Positions 32,466 to 42,977 are shown, counted from the first letter of the stretch. The stretch: DNA of 64,000 nucleotides from Liolophura sinensis (GCF_032854445.1 NC_088298.1:436001-500000); one strand, 5' to 3'. A program made the numbers and translations. The notes: generated by a model not told the origin, from the letters alone.

Positions 32466-33820
32466 TTACGGAGGGAGACGTATAGGAGATTTTTCTTTAT
32501 GTTTGGACCGTGGTCGACCCTTCCTGGGAGATCGGCTGTTAGATCTCCCTGGTGCGGGTGATGTATCCATCACATCCGCATCTGATGTTGAAGGACCAAC
32601 GTCCTCCAACGGTCCAAATTTATTATAAGTTTGGACAGGGTCCCCAGTGGCCTTAGAGGGACGCTCTGTTGGGCCACTGGGTTTACTAGGTTTATTGTTT
32701 TTATTTTGAGGTTTATTTTCGGACATATTTTTGTTTTTAGGTTGACTAGGTTTAGGAATATCGGGTTGGTCAGTATTATTGGCTGGTTTGATCTGTTGTA
32801 TTGAGGCAGTCTGGGTTGAGGACGTATTAAAAGCAGGTCGAACAGTAGGTTCAACAGAAATAAGACATGGTTTCTGGTTTCCAATGGGCCAAGTCATTGA
32901 TGTTTGAGTAGCAACAGATGCTACTCGCTTGACCGCATTGACAAATGAAGTCTGCAGTGAAATGTTAGGAGGGGAGACTAATTTCCGGGCCTCCTGATAT
33001 GATATATTGTTTTTAGTCTTTATTGTGATTATTCGTTTTTCTTTTACAAAAAGTGAGCAGTCCCTAGAGGAGGCCATGTGATCTCCACCACAATTGCAGC
33101 ACTTTGCTGTAGTCGAAACCATCATGACCCTCGCTGCCGCACCGAAAACAAACCAGTTTATTTTTGCATTGGCCCTTGCCATGACCAACCTTTTAACAGC
33201 TAAAACAACGTGTCGGGTTAGGGATATACATCTCCACACTAACCCTATACGGGCCAATGTAAATATATGACGGAATAGATTTACTGTTGAAGGTGAGAAG
33301 ATATGTATTTAGTTTAATGATGTTACCAGATTTCTTCTTTATTGAAGCGTTTCACTCTGGTAACACCTTGTGACTTCAGTTCAGTGCAAATTTCTTCTTC
33401 TGATAGATCAATGATATCCTGATCCCTGTCCCGTATAATTCCCTGACAGCTCTTCAAAGAGTTATGGGGGGATGTATACACAGGAATATCATTTATTTTG
33501 TTTAAAGCTAATAAATTTTTGGACTGTTGTTTCCGGAAACATTCAATAAGAATGTCTCCGGATCGTAATTTCTTGACGTTTTTTAATGTACCTGCTGAAC
33601 CCTGCAGGACCCTTTTCAGTACAAATGGATGAATTTTGGAGGCCGGCTTTTGTTCACTCTTTGTTGAGAGAACGATAAAGGCCGGCCAGCTGTCCTGTCC
33701 GTTATCAGCCGAATCCGACAAAACCTCTAATTTCCTCTTTTTGTCAGCGCTTGAAATCGGCTGAGAGGAAGACCTGGTATTTAAATTTAAAACATTCGAA
33801 TTAAGGTTTATAGATGACAT
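32466..33820 (-). pseudogene. LINE D ORF1, frameshifted
   Basis: Start chosen at 33820 (MSSINLNSN), which aligns with the LINE C start MSSLNLSQ; the open frame extends upstream but only into 5' UTR. The N-terminal part (33323-33820) matches LINE C ORF1, for example LRSGDILIECFRKQQS and EEEICTELKSQGVTRVKRF. A shift near 33335 and another in the knuckle region near 33105 break it. The tail (32466-33060) ends RLPP with its stop overlapping the ORF2 start by one base. Confidence 0.88.
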
Positions 33821-34404
33821 GGCAATATGTATATAAAATTCAGCCCATAAGTTCCCCACCCACCACGGATGTCTAAACCTGGGGATACCCAGCAGGAAAG
33901 ACACCAAGGATTCCATATGAGGTATACTCGAACAGATTGATTTATACCAAAGGTTAAATTCAATCTACTCGATTGACCCATGAGCCACCGCCCCAAACCG
34001 TAGTCCCGTAAACAAAGTTTCAGAAATAACGTTTTCTTTAAGGAATGGTGTTATGGAGAAATTCTGGGACAACGCAGAGGCAAGACATGACCTAGCCGAT
34101 TGATCGGACCGGGCCCATCCGACCTCCCGTCTCTCTCCAAGTAAGGGCCAAAGTGACGTGTTGGGCGTGAGGATCTCGCAACACCAACACGCCCTCAGAC
34201 ACCAGGATCCCGCCCTCTGAGATTACGGGTCGCAACCCACGGCAAACAGGTCGCTCCCCGGTTGCCTCTCACACAACCGCGAAGATGTGAGCCTATTATA
34301 TTCACCGGACTCACGCAGGAGAGCTCTAGGTTAGTCGTCTTTTACGACAAGCTTGCCTAGAGGGCTGAGGTCCTATTCTTATCACCCCGGAAGCCCCACG
34401 GGGG
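33821..34404 (-). other. LINE D 5' UTR
   Basis: 584 bases that align along their length with 22981-23607 of LINE C. The first bases are GC-rich (CCCCCGTGGGG), followed by a block (TGATAAGAATAGGACCTCAG) that is nearly identical between copies. No A/B-box promoter was recognised. Confidence 0.8.
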
Positions 34405-34729
34405 CAATTGAAATTTAGGATAATGTTACTTTAACGGTGTCATTCGTTGGTTCAAATGATTCCACTGACCTAAATGTGTTCACGTCTTCAATATGAGGGA
34501 AATTAACGTTCTAGTGTGCGTAACGAGAAGTCCACGCCGTATATGATCACTAGCCGAATGTTAATAAATGTATTTTCCCTTGACAATGATTGTACATCGG
34601 TTACCCAATTCAAATTCTGGTTTAATAACGTTAAACTTTCGTGTAACTGTACTTGTAGTTCATTGATGTTCAAACCATGCAAATCTGTAATGTAACTTTG
34701 AATTTGAAGTGCTCTGACTTTAACCCAAA
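34405..34729 (-). repeat. Copy 1 of a 320-bp repeat with a possible Smr-like coding fragment
   Basis: Shares CAATTGAAATTTAGGATAAT through GCTCTGACTTTAACC with 42489-42808, with few differences. The minus strand is open for about 75 codons and includes DLHGLNINELQVQLHESL followed by a hydrophobic strand ending IIYG. This recalls the DLHG start and IITG strand of Smr domains. The similarity is short and could be chance. It abuts the 5' end of LINE D. Confidence 0.4.
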
Positions 34730-34791
34730 AACACGTGTGTCCGAAACGGACGATGTCGTTTCACCCGCCAGGTTTTTTCTAGACATCGTAC

Positions 34792-35127
34792 GCTGAACAC
34801 TGGACTTTGGATATTTATATACTTCAAACCATTAGTTCAGAAGAAGAATCAACAAATATTCTGAACAATAACTGGAGAGAGGACAAGCGACACATCTCTT
34901 CAAATAAGGACAAACATCAGGTCGGAGATTATAACATCGATACCCTTTTTTTTGATGTTAAAACACTACGGCATTGTGATTTTACATGCATATTCACAGC
35001 TGTGTATGTGTTAAATGCTGTCCTTATCGATACTGTAGAATTTGTATTGTATGTTTCCGGTCCGTCAGTTTTATAGGGTTAAGATTTTGAAGGTTACCGA
35101 AGAAGAAGAATCGAGCATGGTGCAGTA
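34792..35127 (+). repeat. Gypsy-type 5' LTR remnant, first piece
   Basis: Matches 48698-49045 of the complete 3' LTR (GACATCGTA, GAAGAAGAATCAACAAATAT, and AATGCTGTCCTTATCGATAC). The first 250 bases of the LTR are missing. At CAGTA (35123-35127) it is interrupted by the terminal-direct-repeat element and resumes at 39383. Confidence 0.85.
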
Positions 35128-35580
35128 GGCCTCGGACCCGCATTAATTTTCCATAAGCGACAATGTTAACGTCTAGCGCTGTAGCTCAGTCCCAAACATT
35201 CCGTGGCCAATAAGCTTTGGTGCATACCTGGCCCAGCCTGTGAGAAAGAAGCCATAAAAATCTTGACATAGGTTGACCGTCAACATCTGGGCCTTTCCAT
35301 GGCGGCACCCGGTAGGCGTGCCTAGCAACGCCAAGGGGACGTCACTCGCAGCCTCATCACTACCTCACACCTTGGGTCCTCTCACCCAGAATTTCAAACT
35401 TTCATCAATAAAGCTCATACCTCCTCAAAGATTGGACAGTTTCCAGCATTGTAATACCAAGCATGCACCTGTGCACCCAAAAATGGACGCCTGGGAGCAA
35501 AAAAAGACTTTATACCCTAAAATTTACAGAACTACAATCGTCCCTACTGAAAAACGGAAGTTGTAATGGGGGTCTGTGTC
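35128..35580 (+). repeat. Left terminal direct repeat
   Basis: 453 bp beginning GGCCTCGG and ending GGGGGTCTGTGTC, over 90% identical by eye to 38931-39382. No coding. Confidence 0.9.
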
Positions 35581-36318
35581 CTATCACACCAGCCAACTTT
35601 TTTCAAAATCAATAATTTTTGCACCACATAATTCCGGACACATCTGAACCTCACAGGCAAAATTAGGGCTTGATACATGCAGAAACTTTGGAGTTGGATG
35701 AATTCAAGTCGGGGTACCCCCATCTTGGACATGTGTCTTTTTTCAGGGGTAAAAAACTCTGAAGGGTAAACTTTGAAGGTTTGCAGTGCATATACCGTTC
35801 AAGATATCGCCATCAGGTCAACTGCTTTGGAAAGACAAGATGTTTATCTGCAAGAAAAGTTAAAAAAATCACATTGACAGAGCACTTTAGACTTTTCAAA
35901 AGCAACCATTTAGAGAAATATACATTTTTAAGAAGACTTTTCTATTCAGAGCAGTTTTAAATATCAAAGTTACAAGCCAAAAGTGTCAAAGCATACATCA
36001 AAATATAGGCAATTTATCTGACAATTAAATGTCAAAATATAAGACATTTACTTCAGCAACTATGTGAAAAAAATTGACTGACAGTGTGGTAGGGGGTATC
36101 AAAGCGGATTGTCACAATTTCGGAGCAATCATTTGTGACTAAAATCAAAGCAAGAATAATGCCTCAAGGTGATGACAGGCACTTTTTCAGTGGACAGGAC
36201 TTAAGAAAAGACTGGTATCCCAGTTCCCCACTGAATAACATGATGAAACCCTTTAAAAGACAACCCAGCCAGGCACCCCTCCACCCCCCCCCCTGCCCTC
36301 CTACCCTATGACTGCTGA
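35581..36318. other. Non-coding interior of the direct-repeat element
   Basis: AT-rich, with no family motif in any frame. It lies between the left repeat and the transposase relic; possibly an upstream region or an intron. Confidence 0.3.
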
Positions 36319-38180
36319 TTGGCTCACCATGCAAAAACCTCCCTGCACCATTGCTGTTGTCTCACAGTAAGTTATTACTCTGCACAGTCACATCAAAGGG
36401 TGTCACATTGGCATCTACAACATATAAACAGAGAGGAAAATATGAATTTAACATTTCCAATCAGGCAGCCACCAAGTACACCTATATTGGCCAGTCTGGC
36501 AGTTAACAAGGCAAACAATCTATCCAAAAACATCATGAAGGGAGACAGAAAGAAGAAACAGTCTAGATTTTAAGCTGGAAAGGCCCAGGATCGCTCAAAT
36601 AACCTGTCGGCAGTTACAGACATGCTGAATCCTCTGCCTGGGTGTTTTTTGATGGACACAGATTTCCAGCCCAATCAGGAGGCTGTAAGAACACACCAGC
36701 CTGACACAAAGAGAATACAGCGGCCAAGGCGGTGCAAGGTAGATTCCACGGCTGGATCAGACAGAGATACACATGAGCGGGAATGGGCTGCTGAAGGAAT
36801 GCGACTCATAGATATACAGAAAATGGTGTGTATGTGGACGTTATGCTTGAGCACAGTGAGACCAATGACCACTGTCTACTGCCCAGGCTAGAGATAGCTG
36901 CAGAGAAAAAGTGGGGTTTAGCCTGGGCGTTCAGTTTTAAGTATATGTATCTGACTTCCACAAATTCTACAAATAGGTAGAATGCAACAAACCTGGCCAA
37001 AAAGCTGCGGCGGTGAACCCACCTCTTCGAGTAGGCCTCTAGGTCACACCAGTGGGGAACACCCAAGCCAGACTCCTATTTGCAGCGATGGACGTGCCGC
37101 CCGCCACTCGTAGGAACATGCATCGCACTGCAAACCATGTCCCATCTGCAATCGCAAAGCTGAACGGAGAGGATATGGCAAATAAGGTGGAAGAGGTAAA
37201 GGCATATAAAAGGCAAAGAGGAGAGGATGACAGCACAATAGATCTGGCCACAGACACTCGCTACAACAGCATTAGCATAACCAATCCGAAGAAACCGGGC
37301 CGGAATGCTTCACAAGCCATTTCCCTGGCTGTGGAGACATCAACAGACAAGCAATACATTGTCACCGCAGCACTGAAGAATAAATTGTGTTGGACTGGGT
37401 CCTGGCTGAGAGGAAAAGGCTTCCAAGTAAAGTGCCCTGGAGGACACGAGGAGTGCACAGCGAACACAAACCCACATGCCCCCTGGTCCGAGTATAATAT
37501 GGCGAGCGAGATTGGCGAGGCAAGGCGTTTTAGCCAAGCACGTAACCACGGACGGCGACTCCAGGTCAGCCAAGGGAGCGGAGGACGGCATCCGACTGGT
37601 CGAGCCACTGTGGGAGGTCGAAGGGTTAGCAGACCCCACGCACCTTGGTAGATCCCAGTTCAAGAAATGTAACCAGGCTAAGTTCAGCGATGCCATGTTC
37701 GAAGGACAGGGCCGAACGAGGGAAGCCAGGAAGAAAGCACAGACGGTGTTGAGTCAGGATGTTAAGGCCAGGTGTAGCTTGATATTTTCTCAACTTATGT
37801 CTGAGCACATTGGTGACATGAGGAAAATAAAAACCTACCTACCCAGGGTTGTGGATGCAACGGTCAGGTGTTACGGTGGGGATTGTTCCAAATGCCGCAG
37901 GAACAGTGTGGTTTGCTCCGGAGGGGAAACCAGCAGCTGGTGGGAGAGGTCCCTGTTTTTATCCACCAGTAAACTCTGCCCTTTCAACATGGATGACAAC
38001 GACAGGAAACTATTGACCGAAGTACTGCACAGGAGGTTGAGCCGTCGTCAGTCTCCAGATGAACACCAGCACTCAAAAGTGCTAAGCTGTGAACACATCA
38101 CTCAGCGTCTCCTTGCCCAAAAATGTAAACTACAGCAGAAATATGGAGGGAAGGGCGGTATCCACAATCCACAGACTTAA
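36319..38180 (+). pseudogene. Mutator-like transposase-domain protein, frameshifted
   Basis: Frames at 36622-36835, about 36830-36950, 37052-37530 and 37520-38180 form one protein across shifts near 36830 and 37530. Features resemble the Mutator-like transposase domain family (PF20700 type) common in invertebrates: GMRLIDIQKM, a block starting MDVPPATRRNMHRTANHV, DTRYNSISI, NKLCWTGSWLRGKGFQVKCP, VTTDGDSRSAKGAEDG with a likely catalytic Asp, DPTHLGRSQFKKC, and CYGGDCSKCRRNSVVC with closely spaced cysteines. The N-terminal frame from 36319 is less certain. The family assignment rests on these blocks. The copy cannot make a full protein as it stands. Confidence 0.72.
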
Positions 38181-38244
38181 CAATAGCCAGGACAAGTCCA
38201 CAGCTGCCAAACTCCAAGCTGTCGGTGCTAGTATTTCACCTAGG

Positions 38245-38595
38245 TTACCTACCTCTGTTATTTATTATTTTTAAATGAGGGGAAACCAACCTGCTCAGTC
38301 TTAAATGCAGCATGCACCTTGCATACTGCCCATGGCCGAGACAGCGCCCTACGTTGCAGCAGCGCTGCCTGTTATTGTTAACACAATGCGGTTCCAAGCT
38401 TATGTGGTCCACATTTACACAGCGTGTGTTGTGGCACACGTGTGAACAATCAAGCTTGGGATCTAAATGTGACAGCCCCTGTCTGGCCATATAAACAAGT
38501 CTAGTGATATGTTTCTTCTTCCATCGATGTGTGACGGGGTCTTTGTAGGAGGCAAGGCCATATCGACCATCCCTCGTCAATGGCCCAGTCCACAC
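38245..38595 (-). CDS. Small HNH / His-Me finger endonuclease-like protein
   Basis: An intact 116-aa frame. Residues 50-95 contain DCSHVCHNTRCVNVDHISLE, then HCVNNNRQRC and a later CLGHGQYARC. This is the zinc-binding loop of His-Me-finger (HNH) homing-type endonucleases (zf-His_Me_endon pattern): alternating Cys and His ligands with a central His for catalysis. A basic RWKKKHITRLVY helix precedes it. It converges on the transposase relic from the other strand and sits inside the same repeat-bounded element. It might cut the target or donor DNA; that is inference. Being intact while its neighbour is broken is notable. Confidence 0.7.
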   Translation of the reverse strand: MWTGPLTRDGRYGLASYKDPVTHRWKKKHITRLVYMARQGLSHLDPKLDCSHVCHNTRCVNVDHISLEPHCVNNNRQRCCNVGRCLGHGQYARCMLHLRLSRLVSPHLKIINNRGR

Positions 38596-38930
38596 TCGAC
38601 AGGCCCTGTTTTCCCTATAAACAGTGAAACTTTAAATTTTTGCAGCAATTTCTGCTCTGAACGTCTCCATTTTCAAGCGTAGGAATACTAGAACGTTGCA
38701 TGTTGTTCATTTCAGGATGCCTATACACATGCTACCCTACACTGAACAGCATTTTACCGATTTTTCAAAAAAATGGATATTTTCAAAAAATAAATAGCCC
38801 CAAGAAGCTATAAAACGGCTCAATCAATGCGCAACACTTCACAGACACATACCCACCAAAAATTATCAGGCTGCTGCGAAATCTAAGCGCATGGTGACAT
38901 TTTTCACATTTTGGTGACTTCGTCAGTACA

Positions 38931-39382
38931 GGCCTCGGGCCCCCATAAATTTTCCATAAGCGACAATGTTAACGTCTAGCGCTGTAGCTCAGTCCCAAAC
39001 ATTCCGTGGCCAATAAGCTTTGGTGCATACCTGGCCCAGCCTGTGAGAAAGAAGCCATAAAAATCTTGACATAGGTTGACCGTCAAAATCTGGGCCTTTC
39101 CATGCCGGCACCCGGTAGGCGTGCCTAGCAAAGCCAAGGGGACGTCACTCGCAGCCTCATCACTACCTCACACCTTGTGTCCTCTCACCCAGAATTTCAA
39201 ACTTTCATCAATGAAGCTCATACCTCCTCAAAGATTAGACAGTTTCCAGTATTTTAATACCAAGCATGCACCTGTGCACCAAAAATGGACGCATGGGAGC
39301 AAAAAAAGACTTTATACCCTAAAATTCACAGAACTACAATCGTCCCTACTGAAAAACGGAAGTTGTAATGGGGGTCTGTGTC
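38931..39382 (+). repeat. Right terminal direct repeat
   Basis: Partner of 35128-35580. It is preceded by a third CAGTA at 38924-38928 (two bases away from the repeat) and followed by the target duplicate CAGTA at 39383. Confidence 0.9.
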
Positions 39383-39993
39383 CAGTAACACACGCATGTT
39401 ATACACACGGACGGGCGGATTGTTCTTGTTGCGATCACAGTTTGGGGCCGGATTTGACGGACGTCATCTGATATATACATGTAATTTGCAACATCATAAG
39501 GCTGCCAAGAAATTTTGTACGTAAACCTAGATTGACCGTAAGTGTTGATTGAACAGATTCTACAGAATGTCGTTGTTGTTTTAGCGCTGGCATATTACGA
39601 AGACGGCAGTCAACGGGTGATCAGATTTCGTGACTGTGTAAAGTGAAAGTAGTTTGTAAACAGCTAATTACATGTTATACTGTAATCAGCATCTGAAGTA
39701 TTATCAGTAGAGTAGACACAAAGCTTTGTGTGGGTATTGTCTGCCGACTGAGCGTAATTTCAGGAACACTGTATCACTGTATTACGCTTATAGCTTGTTT
39801 TATACAGCTGGTACCGCACGACAGCGCTTACGCTTATCGATACCACGCTTCCTGTGTTTTGGTAGCTCAGAACCCCAGTACAACTGTTGGCTTCTGATGT
39901 TGTACGGATAGCCTTCAGAGTTATGTGTAAAATAAAGCGGAGCACTTGAGTAAAAGAATCACGGGCAGTTTTGTTAATCCTACATCCAGTTCC
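39383..39993 (+). repeat. Gypsy-type 5' LTR remnant, second piece
   Basis: Continues the 5' LTR after the insert and matches 49041-49635, ending TTGTTAATCCTACA like the 3' LTR. AATAAA occurs at 39930 (polyadenylation-type signal) in both LTRs. Confidence 0.88.
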
Positions 39994-41620
39994 AGAAAAT
40001 TTCCGTGGTTAGAACATCATGGAAGACAACAAAGCCAGGAGATTCCGTCAGCAATTGTGGTAAGAGCAATGTATCTACAGCAAGTCAAATTATTAAGGCT
40101 AAAGCACAGAAAGCTGCCCTAAAGGCTCAAGAAGAAAGTTTGAAGAAAGTACAAGTTTGAAGAAAGTAATAATGTTCTACCGGCTGAGGTAGAACATTAT
40201 GTCAACAGTGAGTGTGGGTGTCTCAAGGACAAGGTGCCAACCAAAGCTACTCGAGCACCTCTCCAGCCAATTGTGACCAGCTCACCGTTCGAAGTGGTGT
40301 GCATTGACTTTTGTCCATCTGGAAAAAGCTAAGGGTGGGTTCGAGTACTTGTTAGTAGTTGTTGACCACTTTACTCGCTTTGCACAAGTGTACCGCACAA
40401 GGAATAAGGCTGGGAAAACTGCGGCTGAACGGGTTTTCAGTGACTTTATTGCCCGTTTCGGATTTCCGGCACGTCTTTTTCCACGATCAGGGTGGGGAAT
40501 TCCAGAACGAGTTGTTTTCTCAACTACGGCAACTTCGTGGCATGGTTAGCTCGAGAACAACCCCTACCACCCACAAGGAAACGGGAAGGCAGAACGGTTT
40601 AATCGGACAATTTTAAGCATGTTGAAAACCTTGTCCTCCAGAGAGAAGCCTAATTGGAAAGAACACGTGAACTTGTACACGCCTTCAACTGTACAAAGAA
40701 TGATCCTACAGGTTATTCGCCGTTTTTCCTATTGTTCGGACGATCTCCTCGTCTTCCTGTGGACATCTTGTTTGACATTCAGAATGCTCACAAACAGTAT
40801 GTCCATGAGTGGCAAACAAATATGAAACAAGCGTACAGACTGGCTTCTGAAACAGCAACAAAATCAGCAGCAAAGGGCAAGAAGAACTACGACAGCAAAA
40901 TGATGTCAAACATGCTTCAGCCAAATGACAGGGTTCTTGTCCGGAATTTATCAGAACGAGGTGGACCTGGAAAACTGAGATCGTGGTGGGAAGACAAGGT
41001 GCATGTCGTCCTTCAGCGCCTAAGCGATGACAGTCCTGTCTATCAAGTGAAAGCTGAGGATGGAACTGGCAAAGTTCGGACATTGCATAGAAGCCTACTC
41101 CTGCCTTGTGATAATCTTCCATTGAAGCTGCCAAAACCTACTCGAGCAAAGTCAGGAATACTTCGAAAAGTGAAGGAAAAAGGGAAGCGCGACACTGTGG
41201 AACACCCAGAGACTGTCATTGTTCTACGAACCACTCTTGCCAATCAAGATCAGTATCCGAATCAGTCAATTCAAGCTTAACCCTCAGACTGAGTCTTTCA
41301 TTCCGAGAACTGAAGTGACACCACGAGGACACTCTCTACAGTGCATCGGATGCGGCCAGTGATCGTCGCACGGTTCCATTATATTCGTTGTCACAATCGG
41401 AACTGGAATGAACACTGAGACAACGATCCAAGAGGACAATCAAACCACCGTCCCGGCTGACTTACAACACAATGGGAAATGTCACTGAGTACCGATCGCC
41501 GCCTTGTTTGAGGACAGTAAATCGTTACGGAGTAACCTTGGCGTGGCCATGGCAGTTTTTTCCCCTGCGGATAGGTTCACCATTTCCGATGTTCCAAATA
41601 CTCCATCCGGAATTATGATG
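39994..41620 (+). pseudogene. Gypsy-type gag start fused to integrase, internally deleted and broken
   Basis: After the LTR, 40019-40160 gives a short gag-like start (ATGGAAGACAACAAAGC and an Ala/Lys-rich helix in another frame). Sequence then jumps directly to an integrase: PFEVV.IDF (first Asp), [31 protein letters not shown] (second Asp), an E in the GKAERFNR block, NCTKNDPTGYSPFFLLFGRS, and a GPY/F-like module at 40940-41100 (GPGKLRSWWEDKVH). At least four frameshifts. 41280-41620 carries the C-terminal tail (a TTQWEMSL/TMGNVTEYR-type stretch). Protease, reverse transcriptase and RNase H are deleted. Confidence 0.78.
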
Positions 41621-41780
41621 TGATATCATTGTATACGTTGTATTGAGACTGGTTGTCCGCCATCTTCCATTAAAAGCCCTATGCCCTCTAAATAATTTGT
41701 CTCGTCTTGTCTGTATTACAGCCCTACATTGCGCCAGACCATAGGAAGGGCAACAATAACATGCTGCCTCGGGGCACACC

Positions 41781-42247
41781 CTAGGGTACACCCATTTCCT
41801 GCTCATAAGAGTCCGAAAGAGTTAACCCCACCTGTGCCTTAAACTGATTATCGGAAAAAATTGAGATCTAAATAGAGGTCAGAGACTTTTTAAACCCATA
41901 TCCGCGAGGTCTTTTAAAATACCATATTTCCATGTGGTGTTGTAGGCCTTTTCAAGGTCGAAAAATATGGACACCACATGTTCATTATTGGTGACACCAT
42001 CTGGAATAAAGGTTTCAAATCAGTCAAGGTGATCCATAGTAGATCTACCTTGCCGAAAACCACACTGTATATTAGAAAGTAACTTGTTGATTTCAAGAAA
42101 CCAAATAAGTCTATCATCCGTTCCATAGTCTTACAGACACAGCTGGTAAGAGCTATGGGACGGTAGTTATTTGGATCAGTATGATCCTTACCTGGTTTAG
42201 GAACTGTCCATGAGGATGGAAAATTATTAACTTATCCAAATATCACC
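41781..42247 (-). pseudogene. LINE reverse transcriptase fragment
   Basis: Matches the reverse transcriptase part of the dominant LINE (30540-31020) in the same orientation: GTACACCCATTTCCTGCTCA at 41786, the FFDLEKAYNT segment near 41950, and GFRQGRST near 42045. It is clearly older than copies A to D, with in-frame losses (for example the 9-base loss at 42112). Both ends are abrupt. Confidence 0.85.
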
Positions 42248-42488
42248 AAGTGTAACAGATTGTTGATATTCCTGTGTATGTGACGGGGTAATATTATTCC
42301 TCCTGAACATTGTTATACTGTATATATGTTTCTTCTTTTTTCATTTTTCAAAGAAATGTTACCGGCGAAAGTGACCCCAGGACTATAATGTTAAAGTTAC
42401 TGACGCGAACTATTCAGTTGCGATGCACATACCAGAAATGCAAAAAGTGGAATAGTTGTTTGAATAGTTAGTAATAGTGTTTGTATGT
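42248..42488. other. Spacer, nothing recognised
   Basis: AT-rich DNA between a LINE fragment and the 320-bp repeat; no motif or open frame of note. Confidence 0.3.
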
Positions 42489-42808
42489 ACGACAATTGAA
42501 ATTTAGGATAATGTTACTTTAACGGTGTCATTCGTTGGTTCAAATGATTCCACTGACCTAAATGTTCACGTCTTCAATATGAGGGAAATTAACGTTCTAG
42601 TGTGCGTAACGAGAAGTCCACGCCGTATATGATCACTAGCCGAATGTTAATAAATGTATTTTCCCTTGACAATGATTGTACATCGGTTACCCAGTTCAAA
42701 TTCTGGTTTAATAAGGTTAAACTTTCGTGTAACTGTACTTGTAGTTCATTGATGTTCAAACCATGCAAATCTATAATGTAACTTTGAATTTGAAGTGCTC
42801 TGACTTTA
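42489..42808 (-). repeat. Copy 2 of the 320-bp repeat with a possible Smr-like coding fragment
   Basis: Near-identical to 34405-34729 and in the same orientation. The open minus-strand frame (42589-42808 part) is kept. It abuts the gypsy RNase H coding region at CTCAATCAGAAAG. Whether it is a captured exon or part of an element is unknown. Confidence 0.4.
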
Positions 42809-42923
42809 ACCTCAATCAGAAAGACTCTTCCCACACCAAGATAATCTCCTATGCCAGTCGACCCCTCACGCCTGTTGAACAACGCTACAGTCAAACAGAG
42901 CGTGAAGCACTTGGTCTTAGTCT

Positions 42924-42977
42924 GCGCACAAAAAGAACGCTTGCTCGCGATAAAAGCGAGCGCGATAAAGCAAGCAC
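42924..42977 (+). repeat. Harbinger left inverted repeat
   Basis: Pairs with 46510-46563, one mismatch (AAAAGCGAG versus AAAACGAG-type change near 42955). Confidence 0.9.

Larger units (their letters stand above)
22805..32466 (-). pseudogene. LINE D ORF2, split by LINE C insertion
   Basis: This is the longest intact stretch in the family: 932 codons from 32466 to 29668 covering the endonuclease (residues 1-230; QETHLK, GDFNSHNPLWG, DHFP) and reverse transcriptase (about 430-740; GVPQGSILSP, YVDDF). An extra C near 29687 shifts the frame; RNase H (29169-29666, YTDGSKDGNR, SAEARA, CSDSL, VDREAKA) continues until TAT became TAA at 29167-29169. The rest runs to 28946 and, past LINE C, from 22979 to a stop at 22805. 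In SSIFVNN the residue before is Val and one SDH is RDH, so one endonuclease motif residue (Ser) is changed. Confidence 0.9.
22535..34404 (-). mobile_element. LINE copy D, full length, split by LINE C
   Basis: The minus-strand copy runs 34404-28946 and continues at 22980-22535 after removal of LINE C. Its 5' end at 34404 has the same CCCCCGTGGGG start as copy C. It includes the 5' UTR, ORF1, ORF2, 3' UTR, the terminal hairpin (about 22571-22605) and an (ATTC)n tail. The total without the insert is about 5.9 kb. No matching target duplication is visible between 22534 and 34405, because its tail abuts LINE B. Confidence 0.92.
35128..39382. mobile_element. 4.26-kb element with long terminal direct repeats and Mutator-like transposase relic
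   Basis: Two direct repeats of about 452 bp (35128-35580 and 38931-39382) bound an internal region carrying a Mutator-like transposase relic on + and an HNH-type gene on -. The unit is flanked by CAGTA on both sides (35123-35127 and 39383-39387), and the intact LTR has only one CAGTA there, so this is a 5-bp target duplication. No primer-binding site, polypurine tract or reverse transcriptase is seen, and the repeats do not begin TG or end CA. Each repeat is bounded by an imperfect inverted pair around GACCC(G/C)CATTA. Confidence 0.8.

Noticed and set aside
36675-37808. Several minus-strand frames of 60-118 codons
   Set aside because: Antisense to the Mutator-like relic; only the 38245-38595 frame has a recognisable zinc-loop pattern.
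35128-39382. Ordinary LTR retrotransposon
   Set aside because: No reverse transcriptase, primer-binding site or polypurine tract, and repeat ends are not TG...CA.
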